This document shows positions 34,590-45,559 of a DNA stretch of 64,000 bases, piece after piece. The DNA lies in assembly GCA_001683735.1 (NCBI GenBank), contig LUGG01000002.1, forward strand, positions 3,286,001 through 3,350,000, given 5' to 3'. A program made the position numbers and the translations under genes. The first letter of the stretch is position 1. Each line of letters begins with the position of its first letter. Under the pieces are notes generated by a model. It searched no databases and was not told the DNA's origin. It saw nothing but the letters and a program-made list of their open reading frames with translations. The DNA comes from Grifola frondosa. Taxonomy: Eukaryota > Basidiomycota > Agaricomycetes > Polyporales > Grifolaceae.

Positions 34590-35306
34590 GGTGGTTGCCT
34601 ACTATCATTGCCCCAGTGTTTGAAAATCCGCAAATTTTCAAACACTGTTCGCTCTCCTTCCACACTCAACCAAAAATTATGGATTTTTACCAGACATATA
34701 TATAGACTTAAAATGATGTTCTACCACATTTTTTTGAAAAAAATTGATGGTGTTGCAGCACTAGAGATGAATTATTGTCCTTAAGGCATTGAGTCAGTGT
34801 GGGAAATGAGTAGATCTGGAGCTCCCAAGGCATTTTAATTACAGATCTTTGGTATATACAAGATGAAAATGTATTTTCACCCATTTTGAACAAACCCAAT
34901 AGAGGTATGTATATTTCGACACCTCACGATGGAGAAATGTCGAGCACTGGGCATCTTGAGCGTGACATTCGCAGCCACTCCGTGATAGGTTTCAATCTCC
35001 GTCTGTGGTGCACGTGAACACATGTGCCGCTCTGGAATCAATGCCTAAAATGCCGTCGTGACCTTGATGTGACGGATTTTCGAACACTGGTGCAGGTGTA
35101 TCAGGATTCAGAGGTTCAGAACCGGCACCTCTCTCCTGCTCTTTATTCTTCATATTTTCTCTCAAAAAATTATGCATATTGTAGACACATACAAATGCTG
35201 AAATGCCATATAACTTTTTTGAGAAGAAAATTGATATATGGAAGAGAAATGGCTGGGCTTCAGAAATTTTTCGAACACTGGGGTAATGATAGTATGTCCC
35301 AGATTG
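34590..35306. repeat. ~720-bp unit bounded by ~30-bp inverted repeats
   Basis: 34590-34627 (...CTATCATTGCCCCAGTGTTTG) and 35267-35300 (its inverse with CGAACACTGGGGTAATGATAG) bracket the unit. A perfect hairpin of 14-bp stem and 6-nt loop lies at 34614-34647, and ATTTTCGAACACTG recurs at 35080. Two ~100-bp segments (around 34670-34760 and 35160-35240) are diverged direct copies. Likely a MITE with internal duplication. Confidence 0.5.
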
Positions 35307-35619
35307 CTGTTTTTCAGATTGCATGTGGACGCTGGATTTCAGCATCCGACCGTGCGGGCGTGTAGGTGCAACTTTTCGCTGATGTTCCCGCTGTCCAATC
35401 CGAGCAAGCTCATTGAGGTGGACCAAAACTTTAAAGGATGCTAACAAATGGACAAACGGTAAAGTGTTGATGGCTGCTGGAAGCTCATTCCCGCCGTGCA
35501 AGATGCCTGATGATTCATGAAAAGGAACACACGTGAGTGAATCTCCTGTGTAGAACGGAGTCTCGTCTAATTATTTTGCGCAGTATTGCGCAATGCAACA
35601 GTAAGGTTTTCGGTTTCGT

Positions 35620-35800
35620 TCAGTTGGCTGGCATTGACTGCGACACTCTAGATGCGTTGATATTTGGCCTTGGTTACGGTGTGATGATCACACAGGCGAA
35701 ATCGCTCACCGATAGCATGATCGTCGCCGGCACTCGTCGCCTCGCGTCACTTTCCCCAGCGCTGAAAAGCCAAGGCAGCTCTCTCTTGCCAACCTGATTT
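35620..35800 (+). pseudogene. Captured malic-enzyme C-terminal fragment
   Basis: LAGIDCDTLDALIFGLGYGV, then TQAKSLTDSMIVAGTRRLAS and LSPALK..SSLLP. The order 'FPGLGxG...A..ISD/LTD.M..A....LA.L' is the C-terminal NAD(P)-binding part of malic enzymes; the catalytic portion is absent. The fragment sits directly against a DUF726 fragment, which is not a natural gene order within one protein. Confidence 0.5.
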
Positions 35801-36681
35801 TTGTGACACGCGAGAAATCGACTGTGGTTGGTAACCCATGGTTGAACGCGTTGGACCGCATAAAAGCTGGCAGCGGGTAGCGTCCTCCGGACGTCCCCAT
35901 ATATCGACATCTAGATGTTCGCCCAATAACCGTAATTAAATTCTCTGTTAGCTCGCGGGTTACCTTCTATGCTCCTCTAGAACTTGTGAAGCAGAAAGCA
36001 TTTGGAATCATTCAAGACATAATTATCCTCGGCACCACTGTCGCTGCACCCCTATGGACATGGCTGGAGGCACAATAAGCCGTGTCAGGATGCTTCGTGA
36101 ATGGCTATGCGCGGGACGACTAGGTACTGAACTATCTCCGTGCAACGAGTGGGGGTCTCAACACTGTGGCTTGCCTGCGTCCTGTGCAGAACGTCCCTGG
36201 CTTAGAGAACATCGACGTTACCGACAAGACCGACACATGAGTTATCTGCCACTCATCCTCGATCAACTTGGCTTCCCCGTGTCTTCCGATTTCTTTGACG
36301 AACCAATGGTACCCATCGGACCGAATATTACGTCGTCGTTGGAGTGCGTGACCGTTTGAATGTACAGGAACCTGACTTTGAGGAAGATACCAAGAAGAAG
36401 AAATCGTCTTCTTCGAGTGCACCAATTTCAGGCCCTCTGTCAGCATCTTCAAAGCACAAGACGTCGACTAGAGTTATCACTGTTGTCGACGACGAATTGC
36501 ATACTCGAGAGGATGCATCCACTCCTGTACCCGCCGCCACTCCACAAGCCGCGTCACCCAATCCTTGGCCACCTTCTACTCTCAATAATGACACCAATTT
36601 GTCGACAGCCGAAGTTCCGCCAGATTCGATTTCGCTGCTATCGAGGTCATCGGGAATGGCGATCACTATCCAGGAGACGTA
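35801..36681 (+). pseudogene. Captured DUF726 (TMCO4/YFL034W-like) fragment
   Basis: VVGNPWLNALDRIKAGSG, then HLDVRPITVIKFSVSSRVTF, YAPLELVKQKAFGIIQDIII, LGTTVAAPLWTWLEAQ-stop, AVSGCFVNGYARDD-stop, VLNYLRATSGGLNTVACLRP, VPGLENIDVTDKTDT-stop, and in another frame LPLILDQLGFPVSSDFFDEP. This is the alpha/beta-hydrolase-like DUF726 core. The usual G-x-S-x-G-like 'VGFSLGAR' reads IKFSVSSR, so even the nucleophile region is damaged. A Lys/Ser-rich tail follows (EPDFEEDTKKKKSSSSS). At least three stops. Confidence 0.7.
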
Positions 36682-36989
36682 AAGATCCACAACCCGAAAT
36701 GCTTCCCTGCTCCAGCTGTTCCATCCCCCAGTCTCCGCCCAGAATCTGCTCCTCCCATGCTCCCAGAATCCCCCTTCTTGGTCTCCAAAACCGCAGTCAT
36801 CATTTGATACACATGATGAAGACGAACCTATTGCTGGTCCAAGTTCACGCTCGCGCACCGACATCAGCTCCGCAATCTTGCGATCAATGTCCTTCCTTGA
36901 ATAACATACGAAGCGAAGGGGAAGACGATGTGACACCACCGCATACACAGCCCTCTGCGCTATGCGCATTCTGACCTCCTCCAGCCTTG

Positions 36990-37330
36990 TCATTTAGCGG
37001 GCCCAGCAGTTCCATTTAGTCCCTTGAACAGCCAGACCCAACTCCCGTAAGCGCGTTTGGCGGGTACCAAGTCCCGTCGAGCTTCGGTGCACCGCGGCCG
37101 ACTAGCGCACTTTCATTCGATGTAAATGCCGACCCGCTTACCGGCTCGAACGTGTATAGCTGATATGCATATGCACCACGGACACCGCCCGATAATCCGA
37201 TCGCGGCCTCCGCCGCGTCATGGTCATTCGGCGGTGCGGATGGTCCTGCTGGAGGACGAGCTGCATATGCATCCCATCCCGTGGCTCGTCACTGCCGCTC
37301 GCACGAATGGCCCAGAAGAGATGTCGCGGT
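36990..37330 (+). pseudogene. Unassigned captured exon-like segment
   Basis: One frame reads VSAFGGYQVPSSFGAPRPTS, ALSFDVNADPLTGSNVYS-stop, YAYAPRTPPDNPIAASAASW, SFGGADGPAGG. Clearly coding-like, with few stops, same strand as its neighbours. Family not recognised. Confidence 0.4.
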
Positions 37331-37600
37331 ATATTCGGGCACGATTGCCGCTTACTATAATATCTCTTGTGAGTAACGAATATTTCACGTATCCGTCTGT
37401 GTGCTCACTCCAGCTTGCGCTTAGATTCGTTGAGATGAAGATGTACTGTTACGGCGCATCTACGATCAACCGTAGACTGCGAGGCGCCGCATTTCAAGAC
37501 GTTCCCACTACTGCAGGCGCATTTCTCTCGCCTGAAACACTCTCCGGACCTCACTGCCGATCAGGTGCTCGTTCTCGAGAAGGTGTCGTATTGAACTTAT
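37330..37600 (+). pseudogene. Captured Brr2-type helicase (Sec63 region) fragment
   Basis: GTIAAYYNIS, an intron (about 37370-37424, GTGAGT..GCGCTTAG), then DEDVLLRRIYDQ, and after a shift HFKTFPLLQAHFSRLKHSP followed by DLTADQVLVLEKVS. This order is characteristic of the first Sec63-like cassette of the U5 snRNP helicase Brr2. Helicase motor motifs are absent. Exons are damaged but the intron site is kept. Confidence 0.6.
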
Positions 37601-37672
37601 TGCCGGCATGTGTGCTTGGAACCAATGTACGAAGAATAGATACATTCACTAGTTAATCAGTAACACGATGAA

Positions 37673-38872
37673 TCAATCGGCCTTCCGAGCGGCTTGTAAA
37701 GAAAGGAGCATACTCTTGAATTCGTCCAGGCGCTGGCACATCTCTGCCATGAAGGCATTCAAATCCGCATCAAAGTCGCTGCCGGAAGGCGAAGCATCGG
37801 CAGCGGAACTGGTCCGGGATTTTTTCTTCAATGCCGCCGCGTTCCCCACATCGGCCTCCTGCAGACGTTTCTTTCCGCGGTCTGCGAAAGACTATTAGCC
37901 TTGACTAACCGACTTCTCCGCAACTCACCTGTTCCAGAGGGAGTTCTGTCAGTCAAATCCCGCTGAGACGAGGGCTGGGCTAGGTCCGCGACCGTGTGCG
38001 GGGAATTGGGGGGGCTTGATGGCGACCTGGGCGCTTCGACATCAGGGGCGGCGGACGGAGGAGGCGGAAGGCTTAGTGGCGACCCGGATTCCGCCTCGGG
38101 ATTCTGGGAAAGAGAAAGGCGCAGGCGCGGGGGCACGCGCAGGCGCAGGCGAAGGGTGGGAGGGGACAACGTGGGCGAGGGGGATGCCGCCTCCTCTGGG
38201 TGGGAAGCATTGGGCGGAGGAGGCGAGGGAAGGCTCAGAGGCAATCCGAGCGATTCAGGGGCGGGGGCGGCGGACGCAGGCGGCGGAGGACTTTCCCGCA
38301 ACCTGGATTCCACCTTGGGATTCTGGGAAAGAGAAGGGCGCAGGCGCGGGGGCACGCGCAGGCGCAGGCGAAGGGTGGGAGGGGACAACGTGGGCGAGGG
38401 GGATGCCGCCTCCTCTGGGTGGGAAGCATTGGGCGGAGGAGGCGAGGGAAGGCTCAGAGGCAATCCGAGCGATTCAGGGGCGGGGGCGGCGGACGCAGGC
38501 GGCGGAGGACTTTCCCGCAACCTGGATTCCACCTTGGGATTCTGGGAAAGAGAAGGGCGCAGGCGCAGGCGAAGGGTGGGAGGGGACAACGTGGGCGAGG
38601 GGGATGCCGCCTCCTCTGGGTGGGAAGCATTGGGCGGAGGAGGCGAGGGAAGGCTCAGAGGCAATCCCAGCGATTCAGGGGCGGGGGCGGCGGACGCAGG
38701 CGGCGGAAGACGTGGCGGCGAGAGTGGTGTCGGGCAAAGAATTGACGGTGGCGGCGGTGGCGGCAGACTTAGGGGAGACCTCGGGGCCTCGAGGGTTAGC
38801 TGGGAACGCGACTGTGACCCAATTAAGCCCGCTGGCGGGGGCGGGAGACTCCAAGGTGAACGTGAGTCCTTT
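37673..38872 (-). CDS. Pro-rich tandem-repeat protein with helical C-terminus
   Basis: Minus-strand exon from about 38872 (after a possible acceptor GATGATGCAG) to 37929, a 47-bp intron (37882-37928, GTGAGT..TCGCAG), and a last exon ending at 37673. The large exon carries three ~73/73/67-residue repeats (SLPSPPPPNASHPEEAASPS core). The last exon reads RGKKRLQEADVGNAAALKKK, then DFDADLNAFMAEMCQRLDEF and KSMLLSLQAARKAD-stop: a basic patch followed by an amphipathic helix. That tail recalls the cysteine-cluster genes nearby. The 5' exons are unresolved: a CSTCDGKQIC motif on the opposite strand near 38950 raises the alternative that the other strand is coding. Confidence 0.4.
38051..38710. repeat. 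GC-rich tandem repeat, units 219/219/201 bp
   Basis: GATGCCGCCTCCTCTGGGTG recurs with spacing 219 and then 201 bp; a diverged partial unit starts at 38051. All lengths are multiples of three and the 18-bp difference removes six codons exactly, so a frame is preserved. Frames are open on both strands because of composition. Confidence 0.9.
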
Positions 38873-39166
38873 GGCCTGCATCATCCTGGTCAGCGACCAT
38901 ATGTACGTTGTTAAAACGGTGGGCGTACTTCTTCGACTTGTCCATGAGAGATGCTCGACGTGCGATGGAAAACAGATCTGTAAGGCTGATCAAATGCGTA
39001 CTGGGCAACCGCGCAGTGCAGTCGATTGGCGATTTCGCCGACCTTGGAACCTGAACGTGAACCGTGTGAATTATTTGGAATCAATTGTATTACTAAATAT
39101 AGAAGTAACACTCCCGCGTCAAACGCCTCCCCGAGGCGCTGAGTGCCTGCCGATTGACTTTGCGCT

Positions 39167-40182
39167 ATGTCGACTACGACTATTAATTTGAACTTGCACT
39201 TAAAACGGATCCAGAAGTCCCTGGCCTTCGCACTTGCCGCCCAGGATCCGGACGACCCTCAACTTCAGGCGTCGTTCCGCAAAGAAGTGGTGTGAGCTCG
39301 TTTTCTTTCCGGGGCTAACGTTGTGCTAACAGCCTTCTAGGAAGCAGGCGTTGCCTGCCTCCATGGCTGCGTTGCCCGCAACGAGTCTGTGCACCCCACC
39401 CTCCTCATGCTGAGCGCCGTCGCTGAAAGCGCAGATGCTCAGAAGTCCGGTCGGACGATCGACTTCAAGTCCATCCGCGAGGAAGATGGCAGGATCGCGG
39501 AGGGTTGGAGGGCCGCGGCCACGGCAGAAACTCCCGCAGACGTCGGGACTTGGGAGAAAACCGCTGGTGGGAAGGTAAGTGGCAAGGTCGAGCGAGGCTG
39601 CAAGTCAGCTAATATCTACTGCAGGAGCAGGGGTTGCCATGGCAGGCACAGGAGCTACCGTCGCAGGAGCAGGAGCCGCCAAGCGCCCGCGAGAGGTCGA
39701 CGGAGGAGAGGCGGATGCAAGCGCCGCATTGGCCAAGAGGACCAGGGCCGCAGCTTCCTCCCGCCGCCGCAAAGGGAAGGATGTGCTCCGAGTCGATCCG
39801 GAGTTGCAGTCCTGGGTGGAGAGCAAAACCGCATCGGTAGATTTTCTCTTGCACGGCATCATCCGTCGACGCTAATCCAGTGCAGCCTGTGATCTGCAGC
39901 CACTGCGGCTCGCTCGAGGTGCCTTGCTACATCAACCCGGAGGCCGATCTAGCATGCGTTGCCTGCGATATCACCGGTCGCCCGTGCAGCTTGGTCCCCC
40001 CTGGTACCTCAACCTTCGACCTGCAGCTATCCCTGGCTACGGCTCGGTCAAAATTCGACGAGGCGGCCGGACATCCCCCGGTGGATATGCGCCCTTTCAC
40101 CGTAGAGGCATACGAAAACCTCCGGAAGCTATTGCGGTCTCAAGGCTTCGTGGTCACCCGCGCGAACCGGCGGCAAAGCTGA
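39167..40182 (+). CDS. Zn2Cys6-like cysteine-cluster gene, copy 1
   Basis: Model: 39167-39289 (41 codons, MSTTTINLNLHLKRIQKS...), 39341-39574, 39625-39836, 39886-40182; introns 51, 50 and 49 bp. Exon 3 carries a basic patch (GAAKRPREVDGG...AKRTRAA). Exon 4 carries C-x2-C-x6-C-x9-C-x2-C-x6-C (CSHCGSLEVPC..CVACDITGRPC), spacing that fits the fungal Zn(II)2Cys6 cluster but without its usual Arg/Lys signature. One base is missing near 39547 relative to copy 2, shifting exon 2. After the TGA at 40180 the same frame continues with a coiled-coil-like tail (IRIEIQGLQERLATVESGYV), so the gene is probably broken or spliced there. Multi-copy and mobile-element associated; role unknown. Confidence 0.5.
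39217..39752 (+). repeat. 537-bp near-identical block, copy 1
   Basis: Matches 43779-44316 with a single one-base length difference that I can see, introns included, while flanking coding sequence on both sides differs clearly. Confidence 0.85.
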
Positions 40183-40439
40183 GCGCCCCCAATTCCGGCT
40201 GCCGGCCCAATGCCTGCTGAGGTCATCCCCCCAACCTCACCGCCAGACCCGCTTGCGCCGATCCGGATCGAAATCCAAGGCCTTCAGGAGCGGCTCGCCA
40301 CCGTCGAGTCCGGGTACGTGACGCTGAAAAAGCTCGCCGATGCCGCGTCCTTGAGGTCCCTTGCGGCGTCGTCGGAGCTGAAATGCTATCGGCAACCATG
40401 CGACCCCAAACCGAAGGCGAGGGAGCGGATAAGCGGTAG

Positions 40440-43400
40440 AGAAGGCTCAAGTGTGGCGAAGCCACCCGGCATCGCGTCAGGCGTCGGGAGGCCGATATCT
40501 CATATTTCTTTTTTTCGAATAGTTTATCCTAGTTCGCGGCCGTTTAGCTATGCACTTCAGCTGTTTTTATCATTCCCCACAGCTGGAGCACAGTACATAT
40601 TTTCTCCTACTCTATTGCCTACATAGATACTTATGATCTTGTAGCTACGTCTGTGTGCGTATTCCTCCATAAATCTGCTCACATGAGGGCCAAATTCCAT
40701 TCAGCAGAGTAGAGATTGAAGGTTTTTGCCGGGGGCTTGGCATAGCACGAGTACTCCTTTTTTTCTCCTTCAAACACGAAGCATCTACAAATTCGTGCGC
40801 CCTTGTTCGGTCGTTCAAGCGTATTGCCGAGGAACCAGACGAGGATACTGGGATGGATATCGTCAAACCGGAGACCAGACGCCGGTTACCTGTGGTCTCG
40901 GTGATTCGTGTGGACTCAATTACTTGGAAGCGCCGAGTGCCGTCGGCTGAACCCCAGTCGAAAATGAGAATTGGCAGTGGGAGGCAGTACGAGGGAAATA
41001 TTGGCCCTCGAAGCGCCGAGAACTACCAACATGGATCTGGACTAACCGAGATATGGCAAGATGGGATACCAAGGCATATCGAGCGATATCAAGGTGAGTA
41101 AATTGGTAGTAATTGGCCTATCGAGGTAGTACTAGGTCCCAATATTTACCACGATACACTGCTATATACCAATATTCACGACCATCCCACCCCGCTGCCC
41201 CCGCCACCGCGCTGCTCCTGCTACCGCCGCCGCCCGCGCCGCCGCTCGTGCTCCCACTCCCACTACCCGCTGTTCCGGCGTCGCATTGGCTCCCGATGCT
41301 CCCCTCCGTGCATCCCAAGCTCTTGTAGTAGGACTGAATAGGAATGGAATCTAATAACACATAACTTCAATAGACCGTCTGCATCTCGAAGGCACGGAGT
41401 GGACTCACCGGAGTGTGCTGTCAAGTATCGGCATCGACAGCATCGACCGCTCGCTGCTTTCCTTTGCTCATCTTGTTTGTGGCTTTGAATCCCCCGCTTC
41501 GGCTCGCATATACCTATACTAGATATGACATAAGTAAAATAACTAGTAGGACAGGCAGATACATGACATACCTCGACAGTGTCTGAATCCAACGGCTTGA
41601 AGATATTAGCGGAAAAATAGACTGTAGATAGTGGACACTACATAGTCGATACTAGTGGACCATAGTTAGGAGAATATGACGGACGCACCACACAGATGCA
41701 GCTGCCATCTAGGAAAGGGACGAGCGGGCAAGCACGAGTTGTTCGCCTCTGCATCGAGTGGGTTTTTGTAGCTGGCAGGTCGCGGCGTGAGGTGTGCGGC
41801 GTGTGTATAACGATCGAGGATGATGTACATATGCAGGAACACGGTACGCACCGCCTCGGTTGACTGCCCGCGGCCACTCAGCAGCTGCTGTCCAAAGTCA
41901 TGGCATGGACGTCATGTGCGTCGAGTGAGGACGGCTAGCAGCTTGCGAAATGTGGATGACGATGTGACGGCTTGGTATCCCGTCGTCTCCCTGTCGTGTG
42001 CCCATCGCTCCATCAGCTGCACTCGGTCGGCACGCGCGGCATGCTGTGTCGCTCGAATAAGTGCTGTCAGGTCAGTGGTGGGAAACCTAAGCTCACCGTT
42101 TGCATGATCAAGTGGCTTGGTGCGGTACACCGCTACCGCGCCACTGAACGTGCCGTACCTGCAACAACGGCTCTCGGATAGATCTGAATAGCGAATTAGG
42201 AGCCACAACTAAGCACCACAACATATAGAAGTGACTCACCATGATCTACCAAGTAAGCGGAGAGCTGGCCGGCTCGATATACGGGTCTCAGCTGTTCATC
42301 AGCATGAGCACAGAGTCTAGGCAGCGCCATATTTACCTGTTACTGTGGATATGTGCCGTCAAAATTTGATGTTTACTGTAACTAGGATAGACACATCGTG
42401 CTATACAGACGACGCACAACGATGCAGGGGGAAGACTGGTATCTGCCGAAGTCGCAAGTACATTAGTCGAATTATTATCAACATGTAGAAACATGGGACT
42501 CGCTAGGCTACACGTAGGGACCCAGAATGGTTGGGTGCTGTAAAGAATGATTTGATATTGGTGAGCGGAGAAATGAGGAACTTCCAAGTCTGATTGCACC
42601 TGGCGAGAGATTATCGGAAGGAGACCATTAGGAGCTGATGTCAGAGGAGGAGAAGAGTACTTGATCAAGAGATGAAGTGCATTTTCCGCAATGTCGAGCC
42701 CATGTCATGGAGCAAGACGAAGGTGTGGAACTCAGCAACTTTCTCGTCCAAGTCTCATTACCTTTTTAGGAAGAGCGTTGTGCACAGCGTAAAAACACAG
42801 AGTTGCGCACAGACGAGCCGATTGACACAAGTCGCAATTGTGTTGAAATGTGCGATTTTGTCATTTCGACACGCCGAACGCGTCAGAAAAAAACGAAACA
42901 AATGAAGACATTGACAAGATTTGACCACAAGTTGACAAATCGAGACAATTATGAAATTCGTCCTCGAACAGCCGATGACACCCGACATGGACTTATTGGC
43001 GCCAATTTCTCTGGGGCTCAAGCGCTCATACACATGACCCACACTTGTCGCCGCGGCAGCCCCGCCGGATGCGCGCTGCCGGACTGCACACGACTAGTTC
43101 GGCCCGTCCCGCACCTCGCGTCCCCCCAGGGACCACTTCCCCGAGGCGAACGTCCTGCAAGGGGGAGAGGGCGTGGTTCGAGATATTCTTTCACGCATTG
43201 TGCCGTATGTTGAAATTCAATTGAATTTGATCTTATTATATACACGAAATACTACCTTGTTTGAATCCTGCACTCCTTCGTGTATCACGTATCATGTTGC
43301 AATCCAACCCAGAATATTTGAAGACACATGGAAGATTGAAGGAGATATTTTGCTGATTCAGACCCAAGGCTACATACAAGTTGTATCCGACATGATTAGC

Positions 43401-43725
43401 CTTTCTGAGAGTATATATCCCAGATGGCTTACAAGATTTACCATGCCCGGATCTTCCTCGGATTTAACATCGATCCATATCTGACAATTCCGGGACCGTA
43501 GTGAATGTATATGCTGTTGGAACAATAAATATTCAAACTTGAAAAGTCTCGTAGGTCCTGCACTAATTAATTTAATTTAGTTTTTTCAAAACTTTAATTA
43601 GTGATGGCAGGCCTTATCGCAAACGCGGGCGGCAAGATGACGGCGTGGTGGGGCAGGCGCCCGCCGGCACACCTAGTTCGGCGTGGGAGCCGCGTGCTTA
43701 AACTTGAGCTTGAACGCTCATGTCT
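40440..43725. other. No firmly supported gene
   Basis: A minus-strand coding-like segment at 42190-41910 (GELRFPTTDLTALIRATQHA, then RADRVQLMERWAHDRETTGY and SSSTFRKLLAVLTRRT-stop) probably is one exon of an unrecognised gene. At 43561-43603 an AT-rich hairpin (CACTAATTAA / TTAATTAGTG) stands upstream of cysteine-cluster copy 2. Otherwise nothing assignable. Confidence 0.4.
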
Positions 43726-43730
43726 GCGCA

Positions 43731-44942
43731 ATGTCAACTTCGACAACAGCATTTCACACTCATCTTGTCAGGATCGAGAGGTCCCTGGCCTTCGCACTTG
43801 CCGCCCAGGATCCGGACGACCCTCAACTTCAGGCGTCGTTCCGCAAAGAAGTGGTGTGAGCTCGTTTTCTTTCCGGGGCTAACGTTGTGCTAACAGCCTT
43901 CTAGGAAGCAGGCGTTGCCTGCCTCCATGGCTGCGTTGCCCGCAACGAGTCTGTGCACCCCACCCTCCTCATGCTGAGCGCCGTCGCTGAAAGCGCAGAT
44001 GCTCAGAAGTCCGGTCGGACGATCGACTTCAAGTCCATCCGCGAGGAAGATGGCAGGATCGCGGAGGGTTGGAGGGCCGCGGCCACGGCAGAAACTCCCG
44101 CAGACGTCGGGGACTTGGGAGAAAACCGCTGGTGGGAAGGTAAGTGGCAAGGTCGAGCGAGGCTGCAAGTCAGCTAATATCTACTGCAGGAGCAGGGGTT
44201 GCCATGGCAGGCACAGGAGCTACCGTCGCAGGAGCAGGAGCCGCCAAGCGCCCGCGAGAGGTCGACGGAGGAGAGGCGGATGCAAGCGCCGCATTGGCCA
44301 AGAGGACCAGGGCCGCAGCTGTTTCCCACTCCCGCCCCCGGCGCGAAAACGCAGGCATTTGGCTCCCGAACACCCCCTCTCGACTTCATCATCATCGGCG
44401 GAGGTGATAGAAATTATTTCGGCGAGGGTGAGCTGAGTTCCTCATTGGCCAACGGCGCTCTAGCTCTTGTTGAAATCTTTGCAGGCCCCAGCCCCCCGCA
44501 AGATCGTTGGCCCCTCCATCGATCTTGGCATAATCGAACTTAGCTCTGAGGAGGATGAGCCCGCACCCTTCGCTCGCTCACGCCCCAGCTCCCGAGTTCG
44601 CCGAACACCTAGGCAAATACTTTCCGACTCGGACGGCGAGGTGGAAGAGATCCCCCCCCTTACGACTACGTCATGTCCCAGCAGGCATCGGGCTCGAACG
44701 CCCCAGCGGTGGCTAGTCCTCCGGGTCCTTCTTCTCCGGCCCAACCCGCCGCCGCAGCCGTTTCCTCAACGGCGTTGGCTCCGACGCTTGCTTCCTCCAC
44801 TGCATCGGCTTTGGCGCTTGCCTCTGATGAAATTGCGATCGAGGGCCTCCTCGGCAGATTAACCACGCGAGTGGCAGAAATGGAGAAGGCACAACGGGAG
44901 ATCGATGAAGCTTTAAACCTGCCGGTTCTGGGGAGGAAATAG
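43731..44942 (+). CDS. Zn2Cys6-like family gene, copy 2 (cluster exon replaced)
   Basis: Exons 43731-43853 (MSTSTTAFHTHLVRIERS...), 43905-44139 and 44190 onward follow copy 1. Exon 2 reads through in frame here (ADVGDLGENRWWEGK), so copy 2 preserves the ancestral frame. After 44316 the sequence departs. A different exon (APAPRKIVGPSIDLGIIELS, then SSEEDEPAPFARSRP) and a Ser/Ala-rich piece ending in a helix (GRLTTRVAEMEKAQREIDEA) run to a stop at 44942. I see no six-cysteine motif. The junction to the last block needs a shift at a run of eight C (44651-44658). Partner or splice variant of copy 1; function unknown. Confidence 0.45.
43779..44316 (+). repeat. 537-bp near-identical block, copy 2
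   Basis: Partner of 39217-39752. Confidence 0.85.
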
Positions 44943-45269
44943 CAGTCGGGTTGGGGAGGCGACGCTTTGCGGGGAGGTGGTAGGGCAAGAGCCCAGCAGG
45001 GCGGGCAGCAGATCGCGTCGGTCCTGCACACGTAGGTACTCTCTTGCATAGTAGTAGATAAAGTACCGTGTAATCTTATGTCGATACTTGGCGGAATCAT
45101 CGCTGATCCCCGCATAGTGTTACTAGTGACCTATCCTCACCTCATCCTCTCGCTTTGGTCGTCCTTTCTGAGCATATCCAATTGGGGCTACCGGTTCTAG
45201 CGCCCTCCGGATTTGCGCCGGTTTCGCTCTCGATCTGGCATGGATCCGGACTTAGGCAATTCTTGAGTT

Positions 45270-45440
45270 CCGCAGTGGAATAGACTCCATCTCTTCTCTC
45301 CCAGATCTCTCACCGCGCATATATCGACCTCCAGCAGACCAAAACATGCGTTCTCGCTCCCTGACCTGTCTATCTGCTTCAAATGTCTGCTCTTCTCCAT
45401 TCAGACCACCGCGGACTTCCTCGTAGCCGGGTGCCATACA
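45270..45440 (+). repeat. Shared 5' block of the capture repeats, copy 2
   Basis: Aligns with 28650-28860. In this copy the adenylation-domain fragment is absent downstream. Confidence 0.6.
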
Positions 45441-45559
45441 GAACAGCTTGGGTCGTTCCGCTTATCAGATGCTGTGTCTGGCTCGGACGCATCTGCACTT
45501 CGGACTCGTGCACTCAAGGATGGCAATGAGCCGTCGCGTCGCGGTCCAACGACACCACC

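Noticed and set aside
38016..39191. 391-codon plus-strand frame
   Set aside because: Lies over the GC-rich tandem repeat where several frames are open; the opposite strand has a clean intron and a better C-terminus. Kept only as an alternative.
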